64,000 bases of DNA, from assembly GCF_008632075.1 (NCBI RefSeq), contig NZ_VWVM01000002.1, forward strand, positions 317,462-381,461, in the 5' to 3' direction. Position 1 is the first letter of the stretch; each line of letters opens with the position of its first letter. The translations under genes and the position numbers were made by a program. Positions 30,691-40,263 of the stretch are shown here, one piece after another. Under the pieces are notes generated by a model. That model was not told where the DNA came from. It saw nothing but the letters and a program-made list of their open reading frames with translations, and did not search any database. The DNA comes from Candidatus Pantoea gossypiicola. Lineage in GTDB: Bacteria > Pseudomonadota > Gammaproteobacteria > Enterobacterales > Enterobacteriaceae.

Positions 30691-31284
30691 TTATTGTCCA
30701 CGCCGGTCAGGCGTCCATTCCCGCAGAGTTAAGGCTGTCAGCACGTGATCCTGCCAGCGTCCGTCGATCAACAGATAATCTTTCGCGTAACCCTCTTTCT
30801 CAAAACCGAGTCGCGCCAGCAGATCGCCGCTGCGCTGGTTGTGCGGCATGTAGTTCGCCATGATGCGGTGAATATGCTGCTGGCGCTGCATATAACGGAT
30901 AGCCGACTGCAAGGCTTCGAACATCAGCCCCTGCCCCTGCCACTTTTCACCCAGTGAATAGCCGAGATAACAGGCGTGAAAGGAACCGCGCAGCACGTTA
31001 CTGAAGTTCGCCACGCCCCGCACTTCGGTTTCATCGCTGTCCATGAGAATAAAATAGAAGGCCGTTCCCTGCTTGTGCATGTCGGAAATCAGCCCGAGGC
31101 GCGCCTGCCAGCCCGAAGGGTAGCAGTGGCTATCGTCGCGCACCGGCTCCCATGGTTTTAAAAACAGTCGGTTTTCCGAATAGTAATCTGCCATTCGCCA
31201 GGCATCACGTTCGTGAACCAGACGGACCACCAGACGATCGGTGGTTAATCGCACCCGGGGCGCGGCAGAACGATAGCCAAACAT
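30691..31284 (-). CDS. rimJ: Ribosomal protein S5 alanine N-acetyltransferase
   Basis: GNAT-family enzyme that acetylates the N-terminal alanine of ribosomal protein S5 and is linked to 30S assembly in E. coli. I chose ATG 31284 ([20 protein letters not shown]), with AGGAG at the right spacing. This trims six codons from the longest frame. The 197-aa product has the acetyl-CoA motif [16 protein letters not shown] and the family sequence [29 protein letters not shown]. It lies next to yceH as in E. coli. The 286-nt gap to divergent grxB holds no gene, whereas E. coli has mdtH here. Confidence 0.95.
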   Translation of the reverse strand: MFGYRSAAPRVRLTTDRLVVRLVHERDAWRMADYYSENRLFLKPWEPVRDDSHCYPSGWQARLGLISDMHKQGTAFYFILMDSDETEVRGVANFSNVLRGSFHACYLGYSLGEKWQGQGLMFEALQSAIRYMQRQQHIHRIMANYMPHNQRSGDLLARLGFEKEGYAKDYLLIDGRWQDHVLTALTLREWTPDRRGQ

Positions 31285-31570
31285 CCTGACTCCTGAAATC
31301 AATGGCTGTGAGTGATAGCCGTCATTACCCGGCTTTCACTATAACCGCCGCCTGGGCTGCGGTAAAACGTTACAGCGGTTTAGCTTTAAAGAGGTTGATT
31401 TTGCTCTGTTATCACAGCGGCGAACAGTTGGTTTGTCCTACTACAGCACACATGCTGGCTGGCAGGTTTGCCCTGCAGGGTAATCTCTTCCATACTTTTT
31501 ACGCGCCCGAAACAGGATGAATTGATTCACTCTGTTAAACACTAAACCTGTAAAAATCCGGGAGATCAGG

Positions 31571-32218
31571 ATGAAACTCTATATCTATGACCATTGTCCT
31601 TTCTGCGTTAAAGCGCGAATGATTTTTGGTCTGAAAAATAAGCCGGTTGAGCTGGTGGTGATGCTCAACGACGATGAAGAGACGCCAAAACGACTGATCG
31701 GGCAGAAAATGGCACCGATTCTGCAAAAGCAGGATGGCAGCGCAATGCCTGAGAGCATGGAGATCGTGCATTACGTCGATCAGCAGGATGGCGCGCCGCT
31801 GATCACTGGCGCGCTGAACCCGGCAATTGGCGACTGGCTGCGTCACATGAACAGCTATGTCAATAAACTGCTGCTGCCGCGCATTGCCGAAGCGGCGTTT
31901 GCCGAGTTCGCGACGCCTGAGGCGCGTGACTATTTCCGCAGCAAAAAACAGGCGAGTATCGGTGATTTTGAGACGCTGAAAAGCCACTCGGCCGGGCTGA
32001 TTAAGAATGTAAGTGAGGATCTGCGCAAACTGGACAAATTAATCGTTCAGCCCAATGCGGTAAACGGCGAGCTATCGCAAGATGATTTTAATCTCTTCCC
32101 GCTACTCCGCTCTCTGACGCTGGTCGCCGGAATCGACTGGCCGAGCCGGGTCGCGGACTACCGCGATAACATGGCGAAACAGACTCAGGTTAATCTGCTC
32201 TCTTCGATAGCGCATTAG
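31571..32218 (+). CDS. grxB: Glutaredoxin 2
   Basis: Unusual glutathione S-transferase-like glutaredoxin that reduces protein disulfides with glutathione. The 215-aa protein has the active-site Cys9-Pro-Phe-Cys12 in a thioredoxin-fold N-terminal domain and a helical C-terminal domain (about 85-210). A GGAGAT ribosome binding site precedes ATG 31571. It lies upstream of yceB and pyrC as in E. coli. Confidence 0.96.
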   Translation: MKLYIYDHCPFCVKARMIFGLKNKPVELVVMLNDDEETPKRLIGQKMAPILQKQDGSAMPESMEIVHYVDQQDGAPLITGALNPAIGDWLRHMNSYVNKLLLPRIAEAAFAEFATPEARDYFRSKKQASIGDFETLKSHSAGLIKNVSEDLRKLDKLIVQPNAVNGELSQDDFNLFPLLRSLTLVAGIDWPSRVADYRDNMAKQTQVNLLSSIAH

Positions 32219-32228
32219 TCCCGCCCCA

Positions 32229-32256
32229 GATGAGAGACGCTGCGGCGTTTCTCATC
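32229..32256 (+). terminator. Hairpin after grxB
   Basis: GATGAGAGACGC (32229-32240) pairs with GCGTTTCTCATC (32245-32256) apart from one G-U-type position, with a four-base loop. Only a mixed CCCTTTCC tract follows, so termination is plausible but may be weak. Confidence 0.6.
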
Positions 32257-32334
32257 CCTTTCCTGATGACACCCGCCACGCATTCAGGCAGGCTATGGCC
32301 TGTTTACTGGCTCTGATATTCAGGATAAAGATCG

Positions 32335-32898
32335 ATGAAAAAGGCTTTTTTCGGGCTGACTGCCCTGTTGATGGCGCTGCTGGTTAGCGGATGTAATCAA
32401 CTGACGCAATACACCATCAGCGAACAGGAAGTAAACCAGGCGCTGCAGAAGCACAATAACTACGAGAAAGATATTGGCGTTTCCGGGCTGGTTAACGCAC
32501 ACATCGTGCTGAACAACCTGACCAGTCAGATTGGTCGCGAAGAACCGGGTAAAGTGACGCTCTCCGGTAATGCAAAAATCAACGTTACCTCACTGTTTGG
32601 CCCGCAGCAGGCCGATATGCAGCTGAAAATGCGTGCTCAGCCGGTTTATGATCAGCAGCAGGGCGCAATTTATCTGCGCGATCTGGAGATTGTAGACGCC
32701 CAGGTGGCCCCGGAAAAAATGGCATCCATCATGAAGACACTGACGCCTTATCTGAATCAGTCGCTGAAAAGTTATTTTGATCAAAAACCCGCCTATGTGC
32801 TCAGCGCAGACCGCAGCAAAGGCGAGTCGCTGGCGAAGAAATTTGCCAAAGGACTGGAAGTGAAGCCTGGCGAACTGGTCATTCCCTTTACGCAGTAA
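32335..32898 (+). CDS. yceB: YceB lipoprotein, DUF1439
   Basis: Predicted lipoprotein of unknown function. The 187-aa precursor has a lipoprotein signal with lipobox VSGC (Cys20 lipidated) and then Asn21, so outer-membrane sorting is likely. The rest is a DUF1439 beta-rich domain with YTISEQEVNQALQKHNNYEKDIG and a C-terminal helix rich in Lys. It lies between grxB and pyrC, as in E. coli. An AGGAT ribosome binding site precedes the ATG, and a hairpin terminator follows at 32907. Confidence 0.93.
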   Translation: MKKAFFGLTALLMALLVSGCNQLTQYTISEQEVNQALQKHNNYEKDIGVSGLVNAHIVLNNLTSQIGREEPGKVTLSGNAKINVTSLFGPQQADMQLKMRAQPVYDQQQGAIYLRDLEIVDAQVAPEKMASIMKTLTPYLNQSLKSYFDQKPAYVLSADRSKGESLAKKFAKGLEVKPGELVIPFTQ

Positions 32899-32906
32899 TC
32901 CCGATT

Positions 32907-32930
32907 TCCGCGCCATCCGGCGCGGATTTT
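32907..32930 (+). terminator. yceB terminator
   Basis: TCCGCGCC (32907-32914) and GGCGCGGA (32919-32926) form an 8-bp stem with a four-base loop followed by TTTT, 8 nt after the yceB stop codon. Confidence 0.85.
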
Positions 32931-32951
32931 CTCTGGCGGCATAAAAAGCAG

Positions 32952-32967
32952 GTGCAAACGGTTGCCT
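32952..32967 (+). promoter_or_regulatory. PurR operator of pyrC
   Basis: The core GCAAACGGTTGC (32954-32965) matches the PurR box (GCAAACG-TTTGC type) and lies where the -35 region of the pyrC promoter should be, as in E. coli pyrC, which PurR represses. The -10 element TATGCT is at 32975-32980. Confidence 0.8.
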
Positions 32968-32984
32968 GAATCCCTATGCTTAGA

Positions 32985-33024
32985 CCCCGGCCAAAACATG
33001 CCTTTTGTTTCCTTTCTGCCGGAG
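32985..33024 (+). promoter_or_regulatory. pyrC start-switch leader hairpin
   Basis: Transcription should begin within CCCCGGC (32985-32991), seven or so bases after the -10 TATGCT. CCGGC there can pair with GCCGG at 33018-33022, which covers the ribosome binding site GGAG. In E. coli, starting at C (high CTP) makes this hairpin and starting at G (low CTP) does not. The same layout is visible here. Confidence 0.7.
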
Positions 33025-33032
33025 CTTCACAG

Positions 33033-34076
33033 ATGACAGCACAACCTCAGCAACTTACCCTGCGTCGCCCTGACGACTGGCATATTCATCTGCGTGATGA
33101 TGAGATGCTCAAAACGGTCCTGCCCTATACCAGCGCGGTGAATGGTCGTGCCATTGTGATGCCAAACCTGGTGCCCCCGGTAACCAGCGTGGCGGCCGGT
33201 GAAGCGTACCGCGATCGCATTCTGGCGGCGCTACCCGCCGATCACGCCTTTACGCCGCTGATGACCTGCTACCTGACCGACTCGCTGGATCCTGATGAGC
33301 TTGAGCGCGGTTTCACCGCCGGTCTGTTCACCGCGGCGAAGCTCTATCCGGCGCACGCCACCACCAACTCCAGCCATGGCGTGACCAACATCGCGTCCAT
33401 TGCTCGCGTGCTGGATCGGATGCAAAAGATCGGTATGCCACTGTTGATCCATGGTGAAGTCACTGATGCGCATATCGACATTTTTGACCGTGAAGCCCGC
33501 TTTATTGAAACCGTGATGGTGCCGCTACGCAGCCAGTTTCCGGCACTGAAAGTGGTGATGGAGCACATTACGACGCAGGATGCCGCTCAATATGTTGCCG
33601 ATGCCGGTGAAACACTGGGCGCAACTATTACCCCGCAGCATCTGATGTTTAACCGCAACCACATGCTGGTGGGCGGTATTCGCCCGCACCTCTACTGTCT
33701 GCCAATCCTTAAGCGCAACGTGCATCAGGAAGCGCTGCGTAAAGTGGTGGCAAGCGGGAATCCACGCTTCTTCCTTGGCACCGACACCGCGCCGCATCTG
33801 CGTCATCTCAAAGAGTCCAGCTGCGGCTGTGCGGGCGTATTTAATGCACCGACGTCGTTGCCCGCCTACGCCACCGTTTTTGAAGAGCTGAACGCGCTGG
33901 AACATTTTGAAGCATTCTGTTCTGAAAATGGCCCGCGTTTTTACGGCCTGCCGCTGAATGAGGGGACGATCACGCTGGTGCGTGAGCCGTGGCAGGTGCC
34001 AGAGTCAATTGCACTCGGCAGCCACTCACTGGTGCCGTTCCTGGCCGGTGAAACGCTGAACTGGCGCATTGCATAA
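33033..34076 (+). CDS. pyrC: Dihydroorotase
   Basis: Converts carbamoyl-aspartate to dihydroorotate in pyrimidine synthesis. I chose ATG 33033 ([23 protein letters not shown]), with GGAG upstream; the longest frame starts 19 codons earlier, upstream of the transcription start. The 347-aa zinc enzyme has His17 and His19 in HIHL, the carboxylated Lys103 in [16 protein letters not shown], and the Asp of GTDTAPH. Regulation appears to be by PurR and by the CTP-sensitive start-switch leader. Confidence 0.97.
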   Translation: MTAQPQQLTLRRPDDWHIHLRDDEMLKTVLPYTSAVNGRAIVMPNLVPPVTSVAAGEAYRDRILAALPADHAFTPLMTCYLTDSLDPDELERGFTAGLFTAAKLYPAHATTNSSHGVTNIASIARVLDRMQKIGMPLLIHGEVTDAHIDIFDREARFIETVMVPLRSQFPALKVVMEHITTQDAAQYVADAGETLGATITPQHLMFNRNHMLVGGIRPHLYCLPILKRNVHQEALRKVVASGNPRFFLGTDTAPHLRHLKESSCGCAGVFNAPTSLPAYATVFEELNALEHFEAFCSENGPRFYGLPLNEGTITLVREPWQVPESIALGSHSLVPFLAGETLNWRIA

Positions 34077-34100
34077 TTTTACTTGCCTCCGGCTCAATGA

Positions 34101-34120
34101 TACTGTAAATATATACAGTA
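34101..34120 (+). promoter_or_regulatory. LexA box of dinI
   Basis: A near-perfect SOS box, CTGT-N8-ACAG (34103-34118) with an A/T-only spacer inside a TA-flanked 20-bp palindrome, sits about 20 nt before the dinI start. LexA should repress dinI until DNA damage. Confidence 0.95.
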
Positions 34121-34138
34121 TCTTAATCGGAGGCTATT

Positions 34139-34384
34139 ATGCGCGTTGAAATTACCGTATCCAATACCCGACCTCTTCCTGCTGGCGCGATTGAAGCGTT
34201 AAGCGATGAATTATCGCGCCGCATCGACGAACAGTTCCCTGATTCGACCAATCACGTCAAGGTACGTTACGCCAGTGCCAACAATCTCAGCGTGCTGGGC
34301 GGTGGAAAAGAGACGCGCGACCAGATCAGCGAAATCCTGCAGCAGACGTGGGAAAGCGCTGACGACTGGTTCATTACTGATTAA
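34139..34384 (+). CDS. dinI: DNA damage-inducible protein I
   Basis: Small acidic regulator that binds RecA filaments and tunes the SOS response. The 81-aa protein matches E. coli DinI, starting MRVEITVSNTRPLPAGAIEALSDELSRR and ending with an acidic tail (QQTWESADDWFITD). The gene has a LexA box 20 nt upstream and an AGGC-type ribosome binding site before the ATG. It lies between pyrC and bssS as in E. coli. Confidence 0.96.
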   Translation: MRVEITVSNTRPLPAGAIEALSDELSRRIDEQFPDSTNHVKVRYASANNLSVLGGGKETRDQISEILQQTWESADDWFITD

Positions 34385-34403
34385 CCGCCACTGTGCTTTT
34401 TTT

Positions 34404-34428
34404 CCGGGTGTCGCCACCCGGTTTTTTT
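34404..34428 (+). terminator. dinI terminator
   Basis: CCGGGTG (34404-34410) and CACCCGG (34415-34421) form a 7-bp stem with a 4-nt loop followed by seven T. Confidence 0.9.
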
Positions 34429-34529
34429 ATCTTTTCTCCCCTCTCGCACTTCTCCCTCTCTGCATCTAGACTCTTAATGATCAATGCCCTATCCTTGCGC
34501 TCGTCACGCATAACAGGAGGTGCGACACC

Positions 34530-34802
34530 ATGACTACTGATAAACCGGAAGAGGCGATGACCTTTGGTGAGTTGTTAGCACTGATTGGTGATCAAAAGCG
34601 TCGTTTAACGGTGCTGGAAAATGCCTTTTCCAGTCTGATTTTCTGTCTTGACGATCGTGCCAGTCAGTTGCTGGTGCACAATCTGTCGCTGGAAGCCCAA
34701 AATCAAAATCATGATGAGCAGCTTCAGCAGCACTTTGCCCGTCTTGCAGAAACACTGCAAAAACGTGGCGGTGGCATTGTGCCGGAAACCCCGACACTTT
34801 AA
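34530..34802 (+). CDS. Small helical protein of unknown function (90 aa)
   Basis: A strong ribosome binding site (AGGAGGT) lies before ATG 34530 and a terminator follows at 34853, so the gene is likely real. The 90-aa product is Leu- and Gln-rich and almost certainly helical, with a coiled-coil stretch DQKRRLTVLENAFSSLIFCL and a long second helix. The layout (Glu-Leu-Leu, then a helix with Leu-Glu and a Leu-rich part) recalls small Enterobacterales helix proteins such as IraP and YecF, but I cannot confirm homology. No such gene lies between dinI and bssS in E. coli. Confidence 0.75.
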   Translation: MTTDKPEEAMTFGELLALIGDQKRRLTVLENAFSSLIFCLDDRASQLLVHNLSLEAQNQNHDEQLQQHFARLAETLQKRGGGIVPETPTL

Positions 34803-34852
34803 GTTCGCTCACGCGGCTTAACCCGCTTTTACATGCCCATTGAACAGTGATA

Positions 34853-34877
34853 AAAATGCCTGCCCGCCAGGCATTTT
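34853..34877 (+). terminator. Terminator after the 90-aa gene
   Basis: AAAATGCCTG (34853-34862) and CAGGCATTTT (34868-34877) form a 10-bp stem with a CCCGC loop followed by A then TTTTTT-like sequence. Confidence 0.85.
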
Positions 34878-35047
34878 ATTTTTCAACGTCCTCCTTTCAA
34901 ACACAAATATTCTGTGAGAAGCTGGTTCACGGCATTTTTTAAACAGTGATACCCACTTTTACTGTTATAATTGTCTCGCTATCGCAATAAAAAAGCCGCA
35001 TTGAACCTCATCATGCACTTCGTTTAACGAGTAATAAGGAGGTTATA

Positions 35048-35302
35048 ATGGACAGAAGAAAAGACGTTATCCAGACCCATCCGCTGGTGGGCTGGGACAT
35101 CAGTACCGTTGATAGCTATGATGCCATGATGATCCGCCTGCACTCGCTGTCGTCGCAGGATCAAAAAGAAGAAGAAGCGGATGTTGGCCCAACCTACTGG
35201 CTGACAACGGATGTGGCAAGGCAGTTTATCTCGATCCTCGAAGCGGGCATCGCCAAGATAGAATCAGCTGAGCAACCAGAACGACTTCTTAATAAGCATT
35301 AA
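35048..35302 (+). CDS. bssS: Biofilm formation regulator BssS
   Basis: Small cytoplasmic regulator of biofilm formation and stress response (YceP in E. coli). The 84-aa product shares the core DVIQTHPLVGWDISTVDSYDAMMIRLH and WLTTDVARQFISILEAGIAKIES with the E. coli protein. An AAGGAGG ribosome binding site precedes the ATG. It lies between dinI and solA as in E. coli and has its own terminator. The upstream 245-nt gap is AT-rich and probably contains its promoter. Confidence 0.95.
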   Translation: MDRRKDVIQTHPLVGWDISTVDSYDAMMIRLHSLSSQDQKEEEADVGPTYWLTTDVARQFISILEAGIAKIESAEQPERLLNKH

Positions 35303-35319
35303 TATCTGCCGCATCAAAG

Positions 35320-35344
35320 AGGCGCCCTCAGGGGTGCCTTTTTC
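35320..35344 (+). terminator. bssS terminator
   Basis: AGGCGCCC (35320-35327) pairs with GGGTGCCT (35332-35339) with one G-U pair, followed by five T. Confidence 0.85.
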
Positions 35345-35396
35345 GTTTCTGTTTCTGGTATGCTTTTGATTATCTGACTCTTAGAGTGTCGTTATC

Positions 35397-36509
35397 ATGA
35401 TTTATGATCTTATCGTCGTCGGCAGCGGTTCAGTGGGCGCGGCGGCTGGCTACTATGCTACCCAGGCAGGTTTATCGGTATTAATGATCGACAGCGGTCA
35501 TCCTCCTCACAATCAGGGAACGCATCATGGTGAGAGCCGGCTGATTCGTCACGCCTATGGTGAAGGCGAACATTATGTTCCGCTGGTTCTGCGGGCGCAG
35601 ACGCTGTGGGATGAGCTGGAACAGCGCGCCAGTGAGCGCATCATGCATCGCAGTGGCGTACTTAACCTTGCTCCTGAGCACTCCCCCTTTATCCGGAACG
35701 TTATCGACAGCGCGACCCGCTGGCAGCTCAATATCGAGGTGATGCAGCCTGATGAAGTACGTAAGCGCTGGCCGCAAATCAACGTGCCAGAGGGTTATCT
35801 GGGCATCTTTGAGCCGCAGTCCGGCTTTCTGAAATGTGAACAGGCGGTTCGCAGCTGGATCCAGCTGGCGGAACAGGCGGGCTGTGCGCAACTATTTAAC
35901 TGCCCGGTCTCAGAGATTGGTCGTGATGGTGACCTGCAACAGGTCACTACCCTGGATGGCATCTATCGGGGCCGCAAAATGCTGATAAGCGCGGGCACCT
36001 GGGTCGGCAAATTAATTCCTGGCCTGCCGGTCGCCCCTACCCGCAAGGTATTTGCCTGGTATCAGGCAGATGGCCGCTACAGCGAGAATAATAAGTTCCC
36101 CGGCTTTACGGTTGAGATGGCAGATGGCAGCCAGTTTTACGGCTTCCCGGCGGATAACAACGCACTGAAGGTCGGTCGCCATGATGGCGGTCAGCTGATG
36201 CAGCAGCCTGAAGATCGTAAACCTTTTGGCGCAGTAGCGGCGGACGGCAGTGAGGCCTTTGGTTTTCTCCGACAGTTTTTACCTGGCGTCGGCGTCTGTC
36301 TGCATGGCGAAGCCTGCAGCTACGATTTCAGCCCGGACGAAGATTTTATTATCGACACCCTGCCGGGTGAACCTGACCGCCTGTTAATCACCGGACTCAG
36401 CGGACATGGGTTTAAATTTGCCAGCGTCTTAGGCGAGCTTGCTGCGGAATTCGCACAGCAAAAACCGTTCTCCTTTGATTTGTCCCCCTTCTGCCTCTCG
36501 CGTTTCTGA
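35397..36509 (+). CDS. solA: N-methyl-L-tryptophan oxidase
   Basis: Flavoprotein of the sarcosine-oxidase (MTOX) family that oxidatively demethylates N-methyl-tryptophan and similar N-methyl amino acids; its physiological role is unclear. The 370-aa protein has the FAD motif [14 protein letters not shown] at residues 8-20, [15 protein letters not shown], and the likely covalent FAD-linking Cys in [14 protein letters not shown]. The C-terminal [15 protein letters not shown] is conserved. It is downstream of bssS as in E. coli, with a short AT-rich spacer and no obvious strong ribosome binding site. Confidence 0.94.
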   Translation: MIYDLIVVGSGSVGAAAGYYATQAGLSVLMIDSGHPPHNQGTHHGESRLIRHAYGEGEHYVPLVLRAQTLWDELEQRASERIMHRSGVLNLAPEHSPFIRNVIDSATRWQLNIEVMQPDEVRKRWPQINVPEGYLGIFEPQSGFLKCEQAVRSWIQLAEQAGCAQLFNCPVSEIGRDGDLQQVTTLDGIYRGRKMLISAGTWVGKLIPGLPVAPTRKVFAWYQADGRYSENNKFPGFTVEMADGSQFYGFPADNNALKVGRHDGGQLMQQPEDRKPFGAVAADGSEAFGFLRQFLPGVGVCLHGEACSYDFSPDEDFIIDTLPGEPDRLLITGLSGHGFKFASVLGELAAEFAQQKPFSFDLSPFCLSRF

Positions 36510-36804
36510 CTCTGGTAACGGGTGGCATCAGTGTGATGCCACCCGGCTGACATAATCTGACGAAAACTGATTTTTCTTGACATAATGAGTGTCTTTATTT
36601 CGCCCATAGTGTTAATTACCGCCATTTAACGTTGACAACTTTCCCGCCAGAAATATCTCATTCAGTAATATTGGTCATTTCGCCATAGTTTTATTCAACC
36701 TTTTCATCCCGGAAATTAAAATTTATAGAAGCGTAAGGACGATTGCTTTTATATTTCATAATGTGGATGCTTATTTCAGATTATGTCACCATGAAATCCA
36801 CATT

Positions 36805-37380
36805 ATGTTATTACGTAATACACCTCATCAGTTTGGACTGGTTGCTGTGCTATTGCACTGGTCAATGGCGCTGGCGATTTATGCCATGTTTGCGCTGGGA
36901 CTCTGGATGGTTGGCCTGGGCTACTATGACAGTTGGTATCACGACGCGCCGGAAATCCATAAAAGTATTGGCGTCATTCTGATGCTGACGCTGATTATTC
37001 GCCTGCTGTGGCGCGTTATTTCACCGCCGCCAAAGCCGCTGAGCAGCTATTCCCCGCTGGTGCGCCTCAGTTCAGTCGTGGCGCACCTGCTCCTTTATAC
37101 CCTGCTGCTGGCCATTCTGATCAGTGGCTATCTCATCTCTACCGCCGATGGCAAACCCATCGCTGTATTTAACTGGTTTACGCTGCCCGCGCTGTTCAGC
37201 GGCGCAGGCGAACAGGCAGACCTGGCAGGCGACATTCATCTCTGGCTGGCCTGGACGGTTGTGGTCCTGTCGGGACTGCATGGTCTGGCTGCGCTAAAGC
37301 ATCACGTTATTGATCGCGATATCACCCTAAAACGGATGTCAGGTTTCCGTCTCCCCTTACCCTCTGAAAAGGATAAATAA
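36805..37380 (+). CDS. yceJ: Cytochrome b561 family protein YceJ
   Basis: Predicted diheme membrane cytochrome of the b561 family, in an operon with yceI. I chose ATG 36805 ([19 protein letters not shown]), which gives 191 aa, close to the E. coli length (188 aa). The product has four membrane segments with His residues in helices 1, 2 and 4 positioned for heme ([42 protein letters not shown]). It ends 1 nt before yceI. The start is uncertain because the ribosome binding site is weak. Confidence 0.9.
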   Translation: MLLRNTPHQFGLVAVLLHWSMALAIYAMFALGLWMVGLGYYDSWYHDAPEIHKSIGVILMLTLIIRLLWRVISPPPKPLSSYSPLVRLSSVVAHLLLYTLLLAILISGYLISTADGKPIAVFNWFTLPALFSGAGEQADLAGDIHLWLAWTVVVLSGLHGLAALKHHVIDRDITLKRMSGFRLPLPSEKDK

Positions 37381-37381
37381 T

Positions 37382-37957
37382 ATGTTTAAGAAGACCTTGC
37401 TGGCGATGACCGGTGCCAGCCTGCTGCTCGGCTCAATGACTGCCGGTGCCGCAGACTATAAGATTGATAAAGAGGGCCAGCACGCCTTTATTCAATTCCG
37501 CATTCAGCATCTCGGTTACAGCTGGCTCTATGGCACCTTCAAAGATTTTGACGGCAGCTTTACCTTCGATGAGAAGAACCCGGCCGCAGATAAAGTTGAC
37601 GTGACCATCAACACCAGCAGCGTTGACACCAATCATGCAGAGCGTGACAAGCACCTGCGTAGCGCTGACTTCCTGAACAGCAGCAAAAACCCACAGGCAA
37701 CGTTCAAATCCACAGCAGTGAAGAAAGAGGGTGATGAGCTGAAGATTACCGGCGATCTCACGCTGAATGGCGTGACTAAACCGGTGACGCTGGAGGCAAA
37801 AATGCTGGGTGAAGGCAAAGACCCGTGGGGCGGCTACCGCGCTGGTTTTGAAGCCGAGGGAGAAATTACACTGAAAGATTTTAACATTACCAAAGATCTG
37901 GGGCCAGCTTCGCAAAAGGTGGAGCTGATGATCTCGGTTGAAGGTGTGCGCCAGTAA
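37382..37957 (+). CDS. yceI: Periplasmic lipid-binding protein YceI
   Basis: Periplasmic protein of the YceI lipocalin-like family, thought to bind isoprenoid or similar lipids, induced by alkali in E. coli. The 191-aa precursor has a Sec signal peptide ([24 protein letters not shown]) and a conserved mature start [13 protein letters not shown]. The body has [21 protein letters not shown] and GLNVTKPVT-type strands ([14 protein letters not shown]). It lies downstream of yceJ with 1 nt between them. A stem that may work as a terminator follows at 37976. Confidence 0.95.
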   Translation: MFKKTLLAMTGASLLLGSMTAGAADYKIDKEGQHAFIQFRIQHLGYSWLYGTFKDFDGSFTFDEKNPAADKVDVTINTSSVDTNHAERDKHLRSADFLNSSKNPQATFKSTAVKKEGDELKITGDLTLNGVTKPVTLEAKMLGEGKDPWGGYRAGFEAEGEITLKDFNITKDLGPASQKVELMISVEGVRQ

Positions 37958-37975
37958 AACAGCAAGCCGCCTGAA

Positions 37976-38001
37976 GCTGACTTCAGGCGGCCACGCTTAT
38001 T
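37976..38001. terminator. Hairpin between convergent yceI and trhO
   Basis: GCCGCCTGAAG (37976-37986) pairs with CTTCAGGCGGC (37991-38001) across a four-base loop. Neither side has a long T run, so it is an imperfect terminator that could serve both genes. It overlaps the last codons of trhO. Confidence 0.6.
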
Positions 38002-39046
38002 TCTTCACTGGCGACGGAATGGTCATGTTTAACAGGCCACGCGACTTGTTAAAGATCTTGTTGCCATTCTCACGTCCCGCCCGACGAGCGCGCTGCTCCT
38101 CCGGTGAGAGTTTCGCTTCTTCCTGACAGATCGGACTACAGCAGTTCTCAAATTTCTCTGCGCAGCTTTTGCACTGGATAAACAGCAGATGACAGCCGTC
38201 ATTCACGCAATTGACATGGGTATCACAGGGTTCGCCGCACTGATGACAGTTCGACAGCACGTCGTCAGAGATCCGCTCACCCATCCGCTCATCAAACACA
38301 AAGTTTTTGCCTTTGAAGCGAACCGGTAGTCCCTGTTCACGGGCGCGTCGGGCATACTCGATGATGCCGCCTTCAATGTGGTAAACATCCTCGAAGCCGT
38401 TATGCCGCATCCAGGCGCTCGCCTTTTCACAGCGGATCCCGCCGGTGCAGTACATGACGATCTTTTTGTCTTTCTGATCCTGCAACATATCAACCGCCAT
38501 CGGCAGCTGATCGCGGAAGGTATCAGCAGGTACTTCCAGCGCATTATCGAAGCGGCCCACTTCATATTCGTAGTGGTTACGCATGTCAACGAACAGGGCG
38601 TCAGGATCGTCCAGCATGGCGTTAACTTCTGCCGCTTTAAGATACTGACCCACGTCGCTGGCATCAAAACTGGCGTCATCGATACCATCCGCGACAATGC
38701 GATCGCGCACTTTAAGGCGCAATACCCAGAATGATTTTCCATCATCATCCAGCGCAATATTCATTCGCAGGTTGTTCAGCGCCGGATCAAAGCCATACAG
38801 CCACTCTTTCATCTTTTCATACTGGCTGGCGGGCACGCTGATCTGTGCATTAATACCTTCGTGCGCGACATAGACGCGGCCAAAGACCTTGAGTGACGTC
38901 AGGCCAAGGTAGAGCGCATCGCGGAATGCTTTAGGGTCGGCAATCTGGAAATATTTATAAAAAGAGACTGTGGTACGCGGCTCAGTTTCAGCCAGCATGC
39001 GCGCCTTCAGCTCTTTATTGGAAACGAGGTTATGTAACACTGGCAT
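37997..39046 (-). CDS. trhO: tRNA uridine(34) hydroxylase
   Basis: Makes 5-hydroxyuridine at tRNA position 34 (YceA in E. coli). I chose ATG 39046 ([18 protein letters not shown]), with AGGA upstream; the longest frame is 23 codons longer but lacks that match. The 349-aa protein has a ferredoxin-like N-terminal part, a rhodanese domain (about 130-225) with the catalytic Cys in [11 protein letters not shown], and a Cys-rich C-terminal region (HCQCG..., [20 protein letters not shown]). It is convergent with yceI as in E. coli. Confidence 0.93.
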   Translation of the reverse strand: MPVLHNLVSNKELKARMLAETEPRTTVSFYKYFQIADPKAFRDALYLGLTSLKVFGRVYVAHEGINAQISVPASQYEKMKEWLYGFDPALNNLRMNIALDDDGKSFWVLRLKVRDRIVADGIDDASFDASDVGQYLKAAEVNAMLDDPDALFVDMRNHYEYEVGRFDNALEVPADTFRDQLPMAVDMLQDQKDKKIVMYCTGGIRCEKASAWMRHNGFEDVYHIEGGIIEYARRAREQGLPVRFKGKNFVFDERMGERISDDVLSNCHQCGEPCDTHVNCVNDGCHLLFIQCKSCAEKFENCCSPICQEEAKLSPEEQRARRAGRENGNKIFNKSRGLLNMTIPSPVKK

Positions 39047-39299
39047 GGTGTTCTTTCCTGTTATCAATAGGAGAAATTTAGCGGGCACATGATACCTGAT
39101 TTCACCGGGATGCAAAGACCAGTCTCGGAATCAGGCACGGGTTGCTGTTTTTTCCGGCACTATCTGACTATTTAACAGCAGCCTGCAGTAGCCTGTTCTG
39201 TCAGTGATATTTATACGCACGATAAAAACTGGCACAATGTCGTAAATCAATGAGATATCAGCACTGCATGGTGCGCGACGCAGGAAAATTAATCTTCAC

Positions 39300-40223
39300 A
39301 TGACTCAGTTGCCTCAGTTTTCACGAGAACTGCTTCACCCGCGCTATTGGCTGACCTGGCTGGGTGTCGCTTCTCTTTATCTTTTAGTGCTACTTCCTTA
39401 TCCCCTGCTTTATGTGCTCGGCTGCAATATTGGTCGTATTGGGATGCGTTTTATGACGCGACGCGTCAGTATCGCCCGACGTAATCTGGAATTAACATTC
39501 CCTGATATGCCGGTTAACGAACGCGAAGCGATGGTTAAGCACAATTTTGAATCAGTCGGCATGGGGTTGATTGAGACCGGTATGGCGTGGTTCTGGCCAG
39601 ACTGGCGCATCAACAAATGGCATAAGCCTTCGGGTCTGGAGCATATCCAGCAGGCGCGAGATAGTCAGCGTGGCGTGCTGCTCATCGGCATGCACTTTCT
39701 GACGCTGGAGATTGGTGCACGCATGTTTGGCATCCATAATCCTGGCATTGGTGTCTACCGCCCCAATGACAATAAACTGATCGACTGGCTGCAGGTAAAA
39801 GGTCGGATGCGGTCAAATAAAAGCATGATCGACCGTAAAGATCTTAAAGGCATGATCCGCGCACTGAAGCACGGTGACATCATCTGGTACGCACCCGATC
39901 ATGATTATGGCCCGCGTAGCAGCGTCTTTGTGCCCTTTTTCGCTGTAGAAAAAGCAGCCACGACGGTGGGCACTCATCTGCTGATCCGCACCGGTAAACC
40001 GGCGGTTATCCCCTTTGTGCCGCGTCGTCTGCCCGACGGCCGGGGTTATGAACTGATGATACTGCCTGACATCAGCGCCGAATTTACGCTGGAAAGCGAT
40101 GAAGTGACCGCCGCCAGGATGAATAAAGTGGTCGAAGAGGGCGTCCTGTTGGCTCCCGAACAGTACATGTGGCTCCACCGCCGCTTTAAAACACGCCCTG
40201 AAGGCGAGCCTTCACGTTATTAA
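39300..40223 (+). CDS. lpxL: Lipid A lauroyltransferase LpxL
   Basis: Inner-membrane acyltransferase that adds the fifth acyl chain (laurate) to Kdo2-lipid IVA. The 307-aa protein has an N-terminal membrane anchor (about residues 17-38) and the HX4E catalytic motif in [65 protein letters not shown] is highly conserved with LpxL. LpxP is a possible alternative, but the neighbourhood (trhO-lpxL) is that of E. coli lpxL. A hairpin terminator follows. Confidence 0.93.
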   Translation: MTQLPQFSRELLHPRYWLTWLGVASLYLLVLLPYPLLYVLGCNIGRIGMRFMTRRVSIARRNLELTFPDMPVNEREAMVKHNFESVGMGLIETGMAWFWPDWRINKWHKPSGLEHIQQARDSQRGVLLIGMHFLTLEIGARMFGIHNPGIGVYRPNDNKLIDWLQVKGRMRSNKSMIDRKDLKGMIRALKHGDIIWYAPDHDYGPRSSVFVPFFAVEKAATTVGTHLLIRTGKPAVIPFVPRRLPDGRGYELMILPDISAEFTLESDEVTAARMNKVVEEGVLLAPEQYMWLHRRFKTRPEGEPSRY

Positions 40224-40229
40224 TCAGTG

Positions 40230-40263
40230 CGCGCTAAATGTCCGCCGGGCATTTAGCGCGTTT
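40230..40263 (+). terminator. lpxL terminator
   Basis: CGCGCTAAATG (40230-40240) and CATTTAGCGCG (40250-40260) form an 11-bp stem with a 9-nt loop followed by three T. Confidence 0.8.

Noticed and set aside
36320-36625. A 101-aa minus-strand frame at the end of solA
   Set aside because: Antisense of solA plus intergenic sequence with no ribosome binding site or recognisable motif.
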